Source of the DNA: Blepharisma stoltei
Lineage: Eukaryota > Ciliophora > Heterotrichea > Heterotrichida > Blepharismidae
Assembly: GCA_914767885.1 (NCBI GenBank)
Contig: CAJZBQ010000058.1
Span: forward strand, 507,501 to 571,500
Length of the DNA stretch: 64,000 nt
Direction of reading: 5' to 3'
The notes beneath the pieces are model-generated. The model worked only from the letters and a program-made list of their open reading frames with translations. It did no database searches and had not been told where the DNA came from. Below, one piece after another: positions 11,154 through 22,040 of the stretch (the stretch's first letter is position 1; each line of letters begins with the position of its first letter). The translations under genes and the position numbers were made by a program.

Positions 11154-11744
11154 TTAGGAAAAAAAAATGACGGTTTTGTTCGTTATTAAAATGGTGGGAG
11201 TAAGAGAAAAAATGGTCAAATCACAAAAACAGTGTGAGAGAAAGACTGAATATTCCAGAAAGCATCTCATAAATCAAATAAATCTGGTTACATATCTGAA
11301 TGACTACCTCAGAACAAAATAGAGAAGAGAAAACCAATTGCTGATGTGTGATCAGGTTGATAGTCATAAAACTATTGTGATTTTTTATACAATTTCAGAT
11401 TTAGATGCAACGAACATTTTGATCCCTAGGGGAAGCTCAAATTTTTGAAAGCACTTGAAGCACTAGTAATTGCGAATTTCAAGTCAAAAACAACAGAATT
11501 CAGAATCAACTTCCAAACAGAGCAGGTTAAAAGAAGATCGAAAAGAACTTAATACCTCACAGCCCTCGATCGCCTGCCATGATTAGCACTGTTTCAAAGG
11601 CATGGGATTTTATAACCCTCAGCTTGTTAGAAAGTCATTTAGCTAGCGGAATCTTATGGCATTAATCATCCAAAGATTTTCATCAATCGAGTTTAATATA
11701 AAGAAGTTAATCTAGTCAATTTCTTCTATGATGGGTTGCATTTA

Positions 11745-11884
11745 TTCTTATCATGCATATGCATGCCATTTTGAATTTGGTATGCAGAAACCAAATATAC
11801 GTTTCAAAACGCAGATTTTAGTGCGGCAAATTCATAATTTGAAATTTCATATGAAAATGGCGTGCATATCGGCCATAAGAAATT
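11745..11884. repeat. Palindromic element
   Basis: The left arm TTCTTATCATGCATATGCAT with GCCATTTT is matched by AAAATGGCGTGCATATCGGC with CATAAGAA on the right. The spacer also self-complements. It lies between the broken gene and the SHIPPO gene. Confidence 0.6.
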
Positions 11885-11937
11885 TAGCCAAGGGATTATA
11901 TTAGTCTTTTTAGTATTTAAAATTAAAATTGTCAAAC

Positions 11938-12140
11938 TTACCTTTTTACACATGGTATTCTTTTATTTAACCCTTTGAGTAATATATAAAACAAACCTTA
12001 TAATCATTATTTTTCAATATCATTCTCGTTGTTTGTATAAATATATATAACTATATATAAAATTTCTATTAGAAAAAAATTTATTTGATCACGAGGGTGG
12101 GTTTTGACCAAAAATAATTTTCGCTCACGGAGGGGAGAAG
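11938..12140. mobile_element. Degenerate family-A element
   Basis: The right end is unmistakable: GAGGGTGGGTTTTGACCAAA, then CGCTCACGGAGGGGAGAAG before TTA at 12141. A TTA at 11938 may be the left limit. The hairpin end has decayed. Confidence 0.5.
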
Positions 12141-12266
12141 TTAGCAACTTGAAGGTGACGATTCGACTTCAAGTTGACAAATACAGGCATAAGGGTCTAG
12201 CTTTGTCAACTTGGAGTTGGCTCCCACTTTCAAATGATGAGTCAATCCTCCAAGTTTATAAGGAGG
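12141..12266. repeat. Inverted-repeat segment near the SHIPPO gene 3' end
   Basis: ACTTCAAGTTGACAAA and its complement TTTGTCAACTTGGAGT form a hairpin. The outer sequence AACTTGAAGG/CCTCCAAGTT extends the symmetry. It may be a palindromic IES cutting the end of the adjacent gene. Confidence 0.45.
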
Positions 12267-13015
12267 CAAGGCGTTAGGCTGCCCACACTATACTTAGCCA
12301 TGAAGTGGCGCGAAGGGTAGTAATAACTGGGGCCAGGGGATGATGATTCACTTAGGTATGAGTACCGCTTGCTATTGGAGGGAATCACAGCTCGGGGAGA
12401 TTGGGTCCTGATTTTATCCTCATTGATTGTATAAGCAGCTGGACCTGGGCTTGAAACTTCAACGTCAAGAAGTTTTCTTTTTGCTGTGTTAAAACTGCTG
12501 TGCCCAACGATGCTGCTGAACTCGGAAAAATGTGATGCAAGCTGCTTTGATTTTGAAAGCTCAATTCGGCTTATTGAATTGTGAATATCCTTACTTCTCT
12601 GCCTTTGAGAAGCTTCAGGTGAGGAAGCTAGACTTAATGCTGCTCGATTTTTGTTTACTTTTATTCTGCTGTTTAAGCTTTCCCTTCTTTTTTCTACCAT
12701 ACTCGTCAACGATTGAAAAGTTTCTTGAATATGCTGTGGACTCGCGACTGAATTTTCGACTGATACTCGAGTTTCCTCTGACCCATCATTTAGCTGTGAC
12801 TCATAGACTTCGTCAATTAACTTATTAACTATAAGTTTTAAGGGCTCTTTTATATTTGATCCACTTTGATGGAAGTCTATTTTATTCAATAATATTGCAA
12901 ACAACGATTTGATAGTATTTAAGTCTCCAGACCTTGATAGATATGCTTCTAATTCGGTTTGACTAATATTATGATTGGCATGTGAAGGATCTCTATACGA
13001 ATTTATATCAGACAT
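12242..13015 (-). CDS. SHIPPO/STPG-repeat protein (ODF3-like)
   Basis: The open frame encodes 257 residues; the 3' end is uncertain. The C-terminal half carries repeats of the PGPxxY class (SSPGPAAYTI, SSPGPSYYYPSRHFMAK). These typify ODF3/SHIPPO proteins, which bind inside or along ciliary doublet microtubules. The N-terminal half is helical and charged. After the last repeat the frame runs into inverted-repeat DNA (12141-12266), so the true C-terminus may lie beyond an unremoved IES. The start is the first ATG (MSDINSYRDPSH). Confidence 0.65.
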   Translation of the reverse strand: MSDINSYRDPSHANHNISQTELEAYLSRSGDLNTIKSLFAILLNKIDFHQSGSNIKEPLKLIVNKLIDEVYESQLNDGSEETRVSVENSVASPQHIQETFQSLTSMVEKRRESLNSRIKVNKNRAALSLASSPEASQRQRSKDIHNSISRIELSKSKQLASHFSEFSSIVGHSSFNTAKRKLLDVEVSSPGPAAYTINEDKIRTQSPRAVIPSNSKRYSYLSESSSPGPSYYYPSRHFMAKYSVGSLTPCLLINLED

Positions 13016-13770
13016 TTTTTAGTTATAGACATTTTTTAAAAGAATGCTTTATTTGCGGTATTTCAAAGCTATTTAACCCTTATAGATACAAAATAAATTT
13101 ATTATGTTTAATTAAATAAATAAAAATCATTTTATATCACAATTTATTTATGAGCTATTTAATGATTTAAAAATTTTAAAATGTTCCTTTTTTTCCATTC
13201 TTTATCCCATTTATTTATTTTTAAAATTATTCTGACTGGCTATATATTCAATCTTAAATTTATTTTACAAATAAAACTATTATTATAGAGTATATATCCA
13301 ATTGAAGTTTTCTTCAGCAAAGCAAAGACTAAAAAACTTATATTATCCTAAGAAATAGAACTAATGGGCTTGGTTCTTATTCAAATACCTTATAATCATT
13401 TTATACAGCATAAGCAAAGTTTATTATTTTAGACTATTATAATTTTTTTTATTTTTAGTCTAAGATATTTTATGATTTTTTTTAATTTGTATTTAAATTT
13501 GGCTAATTTTTAATAATTATTGAATTTGCATCACCAAATTTTATTGATTAAACTCGCATAGAATGTACATTTTTATAACATTTATTAATGCATTATGACA
13601 AACTTATGAATTTCAGTTTCATCGACAATAGAAAAAAATTTTCATTTATAATCTCTATTATGACAATAGTTGTATTTATGCTCATTTTTATTGAGATTTC
13701 TTATTATATAATTCAAAGACTTAAATTGTTGGGCAGTTGCAAAAATATGCTCCAATGAAATATCATACAT
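13016..13770. other. AT-rich intergenic region
   Basis: It lies between the start of the SHIPPO gene and the stop of the zinc-finger gene. It is very AT-rich, with no open frame of note, no inverted terminal repeats and no structured RNA that I can see. Confidence 0.6.
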
Positions 13771-14312
13771 TTATTTTTCATGGGTTATTTCTTCATGCCT
13801 CACAAGTATATGAGCCTTCAATGTATACTTCTCTTTAAACATCTTCTCCCAGTAAGGGCATCTTTCTGTCCTTTCCTCAGTATGCTTAAGCATATGCTTC
13901 TTCAAATCTGACGGTGAGTAGTTTTTTTGCCACACAGAGTGCAAGAATATCTGAGCATTGCGAGTTTCTCTTGGTCATTGTGAATTTTTTGATGTTTGTT
14001 CAGCTCATACTTCCTCCTGAACGCCATATGACACTCGTCACACGAGTAAGGCCGTTCTCCATTATGCCCCATCAGGTGGGTCTTCAACCGATCTTTCTGA
14101 TAAAATCCTTTATCGCATTGTTCGCAACAAAATGGGAATGTCCCGGAATGTCGGAATTGATGCTCTACTAATTTTGCTTTCTGAGAAAACTCCTTGTTGC
14201 AGACTTCGCATTGCCATTGCTTGTGCATAGCATGAGTTTGTTGATGCAGTGACAAGGCTGAGCTGCTAGATAGGAGTTTCTCACAGATATTACAAGTAAA
14301 CTTCGCTTCCAT
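13771..14312 (-). CDS. C2H2 zinc-finger protein with a homopolymer frameshift
   Basis: It carries tandem fingers: CNICEKLLSSSSALSLHQQTH, CEVCNKEF...HQFRH, CEQCDKGF...HLMGH, CDECHMAF...HQKIH, then CTLCGK. At CGK the frame breaks in an A7 run. Reading one more A continues the same finger as NYSPSDLKKHMLKH, followed by a further degenerate finger (CPYWEKMFKEKYTLKAH) and a stop at 13771. The linkers HNGERPYSC and similar are classical. It is a likely DNA-binding transcription factor. The break is either a sequencing slip or a real one-base loss. There is no IES. Confidence 0.75.
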
Positions 14313-15350
14313 TGATTTTAAATTGTTCCAGTAACATCTATAGGTATGATTTCATCAAGTTTTCTGGTATTTTAGGAATTTCCTCGCTTGAAGATTGTTC
14401 AAGATATTATTTTTATTTCGGATCTTAATAGGATACACTGATGATTAAGAGAGAAAATCAAGAAAAGAATAGTTGATTTTGGTAGATCTTAGCGAGATCT
14501 ATAATTGGACATTTTGCAGTTTGGCGTGCTAGCTGCAAAGTGGGAAATTATTTATAAATAATTTTTCATTTTTCATTTTGAAAGGACGCAAAGATATCTT
14601 TTCGTTAAAAGCCAGGATATTTTAGATTGGAACTTGCTACTTGAGCAGGATGCTCACTTATACTTGTACTATAGCGCTTTCCCGAGGATGGCGCCATTCC
14701 GCGCCATCCTCGGGAAAGCGCTATATCATTCTATAGGAGGGGGCACATTACTGAAAGGAAAGAATGGATATGATTAATGCTGATATCACAAATTGAGATA
14801 TCTCTATTTGAATAATAACTAGCTCCTTTATATGATCATATTGTAGTCATTGTTCGGAATACAACTAAAAATTTTTTTTTTTTAAAATTATATGGATTTT
14901 TGATTATAAGTGTAAGGACATTTAAGTGGACGGAATTTTGATTTTAAGCGAGAATTTAATAGCTCCATTCAATAAAAGCTTATTTGCAAGACTGAAAAGC
15001 GTATCTATCATTTTGACAGGCGAGCCCGAAATCATGACCAAAAAAATTGTCTCATGTTTTCTCAAGGATACTTGACGCTGGTGTCAACTGAGTGCTGATT
15101 ATTGTTTTATGGCTTTACTTTATATGTAGCTACATATAGAAAAAGCTGCAACTATAATTCAAAAGGGAGGATTTCTTAGTCTAAGCAGAGATGTTCAATC
15201 TAATAGAGAACAAGAGTAAACTAAAGAACTGAGATTTTAAGAAGAAAGTATAAGCCTATTGAGGCTCATTTTAAAAGCTTAAATTGTATTTCCCCAGCTT
15301 TAGCTTATTGAATGCTATACTATAACTAAAAATTAAAGTAATTAACACCA
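14313..15350. other. Intergenic region with a palindrome and a short open segment
   Basis: It holds the perfect palindrome at 14670-14725. On the plus strand 14926-15131 is an open stretch of about 66 codons with one UGA Trp (reading ...LKSVSIILTGEPEIMTKK...) but no ATG and no clear homology. It could be a gene remnant. I see nothing else. Confidence 0.4.
14670..14725. repeat. Perfect TATAG...CTATA palindrome
   Basis: Two perfect 25-bp arms (TATAGCGCTTTCCCGAGG then ATGGCGC) flank a 6-bp loop, CATTCC. It is the same family as 25836-25920 and 58878-58932 by the core CCCGAGGATGGCGC. TA at both tips suits TA-bounded excision. Confidence 0.85.
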
Positions 15351-18300
15351 TTACTCTATTAAGGTATCAAGAAAAGAGATAAATCTTTGAGCATAAAAGT
15401 TAGGAGGTGCACAAGATATTGCCGCTTTACCATGCACAGTAGTCTTAATCGCATGCTCGATCTTCTTCTTACTTCCATAATACGTGAGAATATCTATTAT
15501 CCCCATAAAGTTTTCGTATCGAGAAACCGGGGGTTTCGGCCCGGGCTTGGTGAATGCTCTGCCACCATACGGGAAACCGTAGAATGCTTCCTCGGACGTA
15601 GTGGGGACCTTAAATACCTAGCGTTAATCTAATCTAATCTAATCCCCATAAAGTATATATATATTTACCATCGCTGCTAACCATTCCACCTTCATCTCTT
15701 TCTGCAAATCTTACAAACTCATCCGAAGCTGCTTTTTGATGAATTCCTCTTTCTTTAACCTCATGAATTCCTAGCAATAAGCTATAATCTATGATTTTAA
15801 GGCTTTGCAATAGCTCACAGTCTCTTTCTATCTGCTGCATCAGCAATTTCTTCCTTTCTCCTCCAAGGATAATTTTCTTGCCCTCTTGAACAAAGTCCAG
15901 GTCTTTTCTCGCAACTGATGAGCTTTCCCCTTTATTTGTGAATCTTCCATAGGTTGAGCCTTTCAAATCATAGACCTCAGTAAGTTCATGTCCTGACTGA
16001 AAAACATTTCCGAGAACAGTGAAATACAGCATTTTCCCTTTGCTAGCTATCAGCTTGTGAAAACCAAAAAATCTTGCTACCAAAGTATGCGGATTTTCCA
16101 TAACATGCAGATAGTAATCCGGCAGAATTTTTTTTAAAAATAAGAAACATTAATACTAATTATAGATTAGAGATCTTCCTCCTTTTACGTCTCTTCCAAG
16201 ACAAGTTTTCGTAGAAGACTCGTTCAGCTGCTAGCTAGCCTCCCTAGGTATGTATTATTTGCACCAGAGATAGCTCTCCTGCTGCTTTCAGCTGGTTCTT
16301 AATGCTGTCTCAGAATCTTGGAGTATGTAGGCTTTGGTCCTGACAGCTACTACTTGAGTGGCTAGAGTTCAGCTAGGCATGAGTGGTCTCTGGGGGCAAA
16401 AAGCTTTTTTCTCAAATGTGCATCAGGAACACAAATGCTCAGACCCGTAGGCTCCGTTTTATGCTCAGTTTGGCTTCAGGCTGCTGCAAAGTCCTCAAAC
16501 TCGAAACAAGTCTGGGAGAAGACGGGTCGATGACGTCGCAATTTTCTTTGTGTTTTTAAAAATAAGTATTCTTCTCTTTTCAGAGTTTTTAAAATGTACT
16601 TCCCATCATCACTGAAATAGAAGAAGCTCCCACTTTTACCAGAGGAGCACTGTCCTTCCAGAGATGAAAACTCGTTAACCATCAAACTATTCATAATTTT
16701 TTCTACCCCAAGAGACTTCACGTAGTCATAGGCACTAATTCCAAAAAATCGTCTTACCCCCCCCCCCCCTCCGTGAGCGAACAAAAAAATTTTGTTCGCT
16801 CACGGAGGGGGGTTAATTTTTTTTTTTAAAAAAAATTTATATATAAATTTTATAAAAAATATTTTTTTCGAAATTTAAAAAAATCCTAATTTGCAAAAAT
16901 TGGGAAGCAAATATTAATTTAATTTGCAAAATTTATGTTTTAAAACGCAATTTGTTTAAAATTAAACAGAATTAGCTCTAGATTTCATTATACTAATTAT
17001 CATTTATATATCAAAATTTTTTTCCATTAAAATTTTTTCTATTAAAAAAATTTTTGTTCACTCACGGAGGGTGGGTTTTTGGTCAAAAAATGGCGATTTT
17101 TCTAATGGTTTTGTTCGCTCACGGAGGGGGGGGGGGGGAGTTATTCTTTCAAAAATACTAGGAGCGTAGTCTCGTAATTTGTAAGTTTTTTGTTTAACTC
17201 CTTGATTGTTAGCAGGAAGTAAGTTGTATTTCGCTTTTTCCAAGAATTCTTGCTGAGTGGCATCAACAGTTGCATCGATATTCGCAGCTATTGATTTTAC
17301 AGCTTTTTGGATTCCAAGCATCATGTTAAGGATTAAATTTCAGTCTTCGTCACCTCACTCCTCCCTTTAAATGGAATAAATATCCATCTTTAAATTAGAA
17401 AAAAAATTAGGAAATTTATAGGTGAAAAAATATATTTTATAAAGTTATTTTGACCTAATTAAACGGAAAAAGTGCAATTAGAAAATTATTATAATATCTT
17501 TCACGCTGAATAATTAATTTTTAATTAATTCTTATAATAATTAAATTCTAAAAAGATTGCGTTCAATTTATAATTTTTAGTTCTTAAAAATTATTAAAAA
17601 ATTAACCTTAAAATTGGAAAAGGATTTTTGTTCAATTAAAGGAGGGAGTCAGTGAATTACTGTTTCTCTTCTTTTTGATGGAGCTTGCCTAATAGCTGGC
17701 TCATGAACGCTATTTCTATTAGCCTCATCTGGGCTATTTTGCTTGTAATCATTTATCTTTGCCAAAATATGTATGAGTTTTTCTTTAACCTCTCCAATCT
17801 TATTTTGATTGTTATGAGAGTTATTATTTTCTAAAGCTGACTCGGTAAGCTTTATTTTTGGTCATTTATTGCTTTTTGAAGCATTAATTGGTGTTGCCTC
17901 AGAGGAGCTATCAATAACATCGTCTTCTTTTTCAAAAATTTCTGTCTTCGCCGCGTTGAATCAGTCATTTGCTGACTCTTTTCTAAAGCTTAGTTTTATA
18001 CTACTATGACTTATAGCTCTAAATCTCTTAATAGGTGTCTTTGCCTCGCCTCCATCAATTATTTCTAGACACTCTCTAATCTCATTTTCCAGATCTTCAA
18101 GAGTTTCTTTATACCCGACCACTTCAGGCTTTTTTTGCTCGATGTTTGGAGGGTTAATTTTGTCAGTGATTTTTTTATTGACAAAATCAAATCACTCAAA
18201 TAGGTTTTCGTTGTTGGACATTGAAGAAGTGTACTCTTCTAAGTCAATCATATCGTCATGCTTAGTATCGAGCTGATCGAAATAATAACGAATATCTTCT

Positions 18301-19124
18301 TGGGTAGCACTTACTTCACTTCCGGTTAGGGTATTGTACATTTTTCATACATTGATAAGCCATGAAGCAAAATCGTTGTAAGTAATATTCCCTTCTTTTG
18401 AATTTTTAATTAGTTTAAAGCTCTGTTGAGCTTTTTCTTGGGGAGTTCCGTGCATTAGAATGTCCATGTAACTGACTCTCCCCATTTAAATTAGAACAAA
18501 ACATCGGGAAAAGCTCCATTTTTGATACTTTAATGCTCCTTTAAATTATAACAATTTTTTTTCCAATAGGAAAATTTTATAGGTACAAATAATAATTTTT
18601 AACATTAGTTTTGACCTAACTAAATGGGAAAAGTGCAAGTAAAATATTATTAAACAGTTTTCACACTAATCAATTAAATTTTTTGAAATTTGATTCTTCA
18701 TAAAATAAATTAAAACTAAAACTATTGCGTTCGATTTACTTTTAAAATTTTTTTTTAAAGAGAAAAATTTATTATAGATTTTTAAAAAAAATTAACCCCC
18801 TTTAAATTAGAATAGTCCTTTTTATTCCAATTTAAACGGGGAAGTGAGGTATTCTTCAATCACAACTTTACCGGATCTTGATTTATTCATAACATCGAAT
18901 ATCCTGTCTGCAATCAGGCGAGTTGATTTCATACCTAATAAACCCATATTTTCACGAAAATCATCGAGGGTGAAACCATTTCCTCTTGCCATGCGATCGA
19001 ATCTTTGTTTATAAGTTACTAATTCAGGCTTAGTGAATCGATACTTCTGATAGAGCACTTTTAAATCTAAATCTTTGCGTAATAAAGTTTTTTTCTTTGA
19101 CCCACATCCTCCACATATGAGCAT
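15351..19124 (-). CDS. EF-hand/phosphatidylinositol-phosphate kinase 1 (PIPK1), five inserts
   Basis: An N-terminal NCS-like EF-hand region (MLICGGCGSKKK..., then FRENMGLLG) precedes a Ser-rich linker and a C-terminal PIP kinase core. The core shows SGKSGSFFYFSDDGKYILKT, FYGFHK-like FFGFHK, DLKGSTYGRF, IDYSLLLGIHE and GIIDILTYYGSKKK. It should phosphorylate phosphoinositides at membranes, perhaps under Ca control. Five inserts interrupt it: IESs 18473-18844, 17355-17648 and 16754-17140; retroposons 16131-16552 and 15500-15642. All junctions match paralog PIPK2. Span minus inserts is 2156 nt, two too many: a TATATA run at 15655-15664 carries one extra TA relative to DGKYIYFMG. Without it, 717 residues. 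It is either a pseudogene-making slip, a sequencing artefact or an excision subtlety. Confidence 0.85.
15500..15642 (+). mobile_element. Short retroposon fragment with (TAATC)n tail in PIPK1
   Basis: A 12-bp duplication, TCCCCATAAAGT, lies at 15500 and 15643. The insert is GC-rich (GGGGGTTTCGGCCCGGGC) and ends in GTTAATCTAATCTAATCTAA. The tail is typical of LINE/SINE 3' ends. Its removal reconnects FMGIIDIL of the kinase. Confidence 0.8.
16131..16552 (-). mobile_element. Retroposon insert in PIPK1
   Basis: A 14-bp duplication, TTTTTAAAAATAAG, lies at 16131 and 16553. The GC-rich body ends on the right with GGGAGAAGACGGGTCGATGA, resembling the right end of the insert at 56620-57079 and the inverted start of 26619-27063, so one family. 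Removal gives REEYLFLKKILPDYYLHV, colinear with PIPK2. Confidence 0.85.
16754..17140. mobile_element. Family A IES in PIPK1
   Basis: TTA flanks both ends (16754, 17141). It spans 387 bp, a multiple of three. The left tip is a C-tract, CTCCGTGAGCGAAC, and its hairpin partner; the right tip is GGTTTTGTTCGCTCACGGAG plus a G-tract. Removal joins IFERI to RRFFGIS, as in PIPK2. It is nearly identical to the copies at 19160, 46620, 50239 and 52543. Confidence 0.92.
17355..17648. mobile_element. Family B IES in PIPK1
   Basis: TCA flanks both ends (17355, 17649). It spans 294 bp. The termini are CTCCTCCCTTTAAATGG and CAATTAAAGGAGGGAG. Removal joins ETVIHW to GDEDWNLILNMMLG, matching CIQWGDDDWNLILNMMLG in PIPK2. 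Confidence 0.92.
18473..18844. mobile_element. Family B IES in the EF-hand part of PIPK1
   Basis: TGA flanks both ends on the plus strand (TCA on the coding strand; 18473, 18845). It spans 372 bp. The termini are CTCTCCCCATTTAAATTAG and CCAATTTAAACGGGGAAG. Removal gives EEYLSYMDILMHGT, aligned with DFLDYMDVLINGT of PIPK2. Confidence 0.92.
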
Positions 19125-19159
19125 TGAAGAGTTTTAAATATAAAATGGGCAAATAATTC

Positions 19160-19548
19160 TAACTCCCCCCCCCCCTCCGTGAGCGAACAAAACCATTAGA
19201 AAAATCGCCATTTTTTGACCAAAAACCCACCCTCCGTGAGTGAACAAAAATTTTTTTAATAGAAAAAATTTTAATGGAAAAAAATTTTTGATATATAAGT
19301 GATAATTAGTATAATGAAATCTAGAGCTAATTCTGTTTAATTTTAAACAAATTGCGTTTTAAACATAAATTTTGCAAATTAAATTAATATTTGCTTCCCA
19401 ATTTTTGCAAATTAGGATTTTTTAAATTTCGAAAAAAATATTTTTTATAAAATTTATATATAAATTTTTTTTTAAAAAAAAAAAAATTAACCCCCCTCCG
19501 TGAGCGAACAAAATTTTTTTGTTCGCTCACGGAGGGGGGGGGGGGGAG
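19160..19548. mobile_element. Family A element upstream of PIPK1
   Basis: TAA flanks both ends (19160, 19549). It is a near-identical inverted orientation of the copy in PIPK1, with its hairpin end on the right. It lies 35 bp upstream of the PIPK1 start, so it probably separates the gene from its promoter in the germline. Confidence 0.9.
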
Positions 19549-19965
19549 TAAGGAAAAACTATATTAAAAAGCTTATCACAAATATAAAAATCAGAGTCAA
19601 AAAAATATATTTTAATATTTTCTCTAATTTATAGCAAGTTTAGAACGACCTTATAAAAGTTAAATTTTTATAAGTTTTCTTTTCAAGATCTCTTTCTCTA
19701 ATTATGATATTTTTCTATTTTAATTTAAAAACTTTCCTTGTGTATTGTTTTATTATAAGCATATTTTTTATACACTTATTTACTCCTCATAAAAATCTAT
19801 TCTTCTGAATGCAATTGATTTAAATAATTTTTTCAATTTCAGCTTCTAAGAATTATTTTCAACTTGATGCCTTAGCAGGATATTCCTATTCCCTTTTATT
19901 TTAAATATACGATTTATATTATTTGTATGTATTGATAATTGTTAAATGAATACAGTTAAATCAAA
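19549..19965. other. Divergent AT-rich spacer
   Basis: It lies between the family A element and the membrane RING gene. It presumably contains that gene's promoter, but I see no distinctive motif or repeat. Confidence 0.5.
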
Positions 19966-20808
19966 ATGGAAGAGTTGCAGCAAAACCAAATGAACTCTTC
20001 AGTAGATGGCAATAGAATGGCTTCAGAAAACTCATCATTAATAAACTACAGATTAGATCAACAAAGATTATCAGTGCGAGTCTCAGTTGAAGAAGCCATG
20101 ATTAGCAGCTATCAGGGATCTAAGTATATATTAGGAGTATTTTCTTTTGTATGCATTGGCAAACTAACAGCCTCAATTCTAATTTTAAGCTTCTGCAACA
20201 CGAAAACCTCTGAGCCTCTTGATATTTATATAAAAGGATGCATTTTCATTGATATTTTGAATATGATGGTTTTAATTGCTAAAATTCTTATGTCGTTTTC
20301 AATTGTGCCTCAGCTATTTAAAATTGCTACAAGCTATCTTGATTTTTTTATTGGACTGTAATTGATATTCAGAGTTTATATCGCATGGTTTTCTCTTGGA
20401 AATTTGTGGTTCTACTCATGTGATGATTGTTTTGATGAAGCTCCTGAGCTGACTATACTCTCACTTGTTTACATTGTGATGGGGTGTTTTTATCTGTGCA
20501 TGCCTATGATGCTAATTTGCTGTCTATGTATGTGCATTCCTATTATCATTCTATTATTAGTTGTGGTTGACACAAGAAACCAGAATCCTGCAACAGATGA
20601 GATGATAAGAAGGCTCGCTGTGGAAGATTATAACCCAAATCAACATATAGGAGAAAGAAGCTGCGCAATATGCTCAGACGAATTTAGAAATGGAGTCAAA
20701 ATCATAGCTTTATCATGCGATTCAAGACATATTTTTCATGAAAACTGTATAAAAACTTGACTGAGAGTAAATTCAATCTGCCCACTCTGCAGAGTACCTA
20801 TTGTGTAA
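19966..20808 (+). CDS. Multi-pass membrane RING-H2 E3 ligase
   Basis: Four hydrophobic segments (residues about 48-70, 86-112, 120-140 and 155-190) precede a C-terminal RING-H2: CAICSDEF, a CDSRHIFHENC block and CPLC. A 15-nt intron (20358-20372, GTAATTGATATTCAG) splits codons between FFIG and VYIAWF; a UGA Trp occurs in IKTWLRV. The protein is about 275 residues. The topology (several TMs, then a cytosolic RING-H2) is common in eukaryotic ubiquitin ligases of endomembranes. Substrate unknown. Confidence 0.85.
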
Positions 20809-21025
20809 ATGTGATATTAATAACTTTTTAACAATTTAAGTGCTATTTCGTTTCTTTAATATATGACTTATGGTTAGTACCTTTTTAATATTAAGATATT
20901 CCGATGGCCATACGTTATTGTTAAAATTTTTAAGTGTTTAAATATTTATTAATTAGCATGCCTATAAATTAAAAACAAACTGAGCTTTTTTTACTTATTA
21001 TTCATAAGATTAAGTTTCTCACCAT

Positions 21026-22006
21026 ATGATGATCAATATAAAATTAATGACAGGCAGAAAAGAAATATTAAGTCCATCTATTTATGACACTTTTAGTGGC
21101 AGCAGTTTAAAATCGTTTGGACCAAGGAACAACAGTCTTCCTAATATCTTTACTTCACTGAGTAATCAAGAGAAAATCGCTAAAACAAACGCTAAAAGCT
21201 CTTCCAGAATTTATAATTCAACAGATTCTTTAAGTAGGCTAAACAAAATTAACACAGAGAAAGTAGTGCATTTGTTTAAATCGCTAAAAATAGAAAATCC
21301 CAGCCCAAATTCGAAAAATCCTTGCTTTATTACAATAAATAAAAACTTCAAAAAGCGAGGATCAGTCATTATCGACTATATAAAATCAAACAGCAAGCCT
21401 TTTGATTATTTAGTATCTGAAAGTACACTGGAGAGTAAAAAAAGGATTGAACAAGAAAAAGCGAGAAAGCTAAATAAAAAAGAAATTGAAGAAATTAACT
21501 CGAAGCTTAAAGAAATAATTTCTCAGAAGAAATCACAGATAGATCTTCAAATTGAGAAAAATATTGACAACTTGAATAAAAAAGGCATTTTTCCTATGAG
21601 TATTAACAAGTTAAGAGAAGAGAGCAAGGTGCTCCCGAAGTTAAGAAAAGTGTAAAACCTATATAGAATCAGCTTAGAAAAAAAGAGAATCTATTTAGAC
21701 TACACTCTCCGCCAGCGAAAGAAGTTAAATATTGAAGCGTTTCAAAGCAACTTAGGCTTGACAATGAAAGAAAAGTATGATTGGGAAAATAAACGAAAGA
21801 GTAACATATTAAAAGAAATCAAAGAAGTCATTGTAAAAGACTCTCAAAAATCAGAAATCCCTGTCTCAAGGGCAGAAAATGAAAGCGAGGATGAAAACGA
21901 CAGTGGACAAAATTTGAAGGAAATTTCTGACTACGTGAAATGGTTTAACAAAGAAGGAATGAAAAACTATAAGACAGCCCCTGTCAAATATCTGACAAAA
22001 TTCTAA
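21026..22006 (+). CDS. Lys-rich protein of unknown function
   Basis: There are two exons joined by a 15-nt intron, GTAAAACCTATATAG (21652-21666), giving 321 residues. The N-terminal third is Ser/Asn-rich and basic. The central third is helical and charged (EQEKARKLNKKEIEEINSKL). The end is acidic, then basic. No known domain. The next gene starts 34 bp downstream on the same strand and is also basic and repetitive, so the two may be functionally linked, but nothing proves it. Confidence 0.7.
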
Positions 22007-22040
22007 ATTTTTATTTATTAATTAATTTCATATTCAAATC

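Larger units (their letters stand above)
9847..11200. mobile_element. Family D IES carrying two nested MITEs
   Basis: The left end is a hairpin, TAA CTCTCCCCCATTTAATAAC paired with GTTCGTTATTAAATGGGG. The right end is GTTCGTTATTAAAATGGTGG followed by GAG and TAA at 11201. Its architecture copies family A (hairpin end, AT-rich body, second end motif) with a different terminal sequence. Family A sits at 10069-10419 and family C at 10607-11153 inside it; without them D would be about 456 bp. Excision joins CAT TTT C to TAA GAG in an open frame. Confidence 0.75.
9350..11330 (+). pseudogene. Broken gene, possibly GINS subunit Psf1-like, split by a nested IES
   Basis: Several short open pieces lie in order on the plus strand. 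One starts MRDAAAKFHVNSIYSISEW at 9350, another reads LVHWLTAILEQGIQILR, a third TKRDLIEMLKASLLM. A fourth reads MIRVMDKRCLVAHF and continues after removal of 9847-11200 as LREKMVKSQKQCERKTEY. The R(M)DKRCLVAH block resembles the NKRCLLAY core of Psf1 (GINS1), part of the replicative helicase. At least two frame breaks are not explained by 15-16 nt introns, so I treat it as broken or misassembled. The seamless frame across the nested element is the strongest observation; the Psf1 name is tentative. Confidence 0.35.

Noticed and set aside
15621..15643. TAATC repeats looking like telomere repeats
   Set aside because: They form the tail of a short insert with a target duplication; similar tails occur at 27040 and 56620 next to duplications. 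No long C-rich telomeric array is present.
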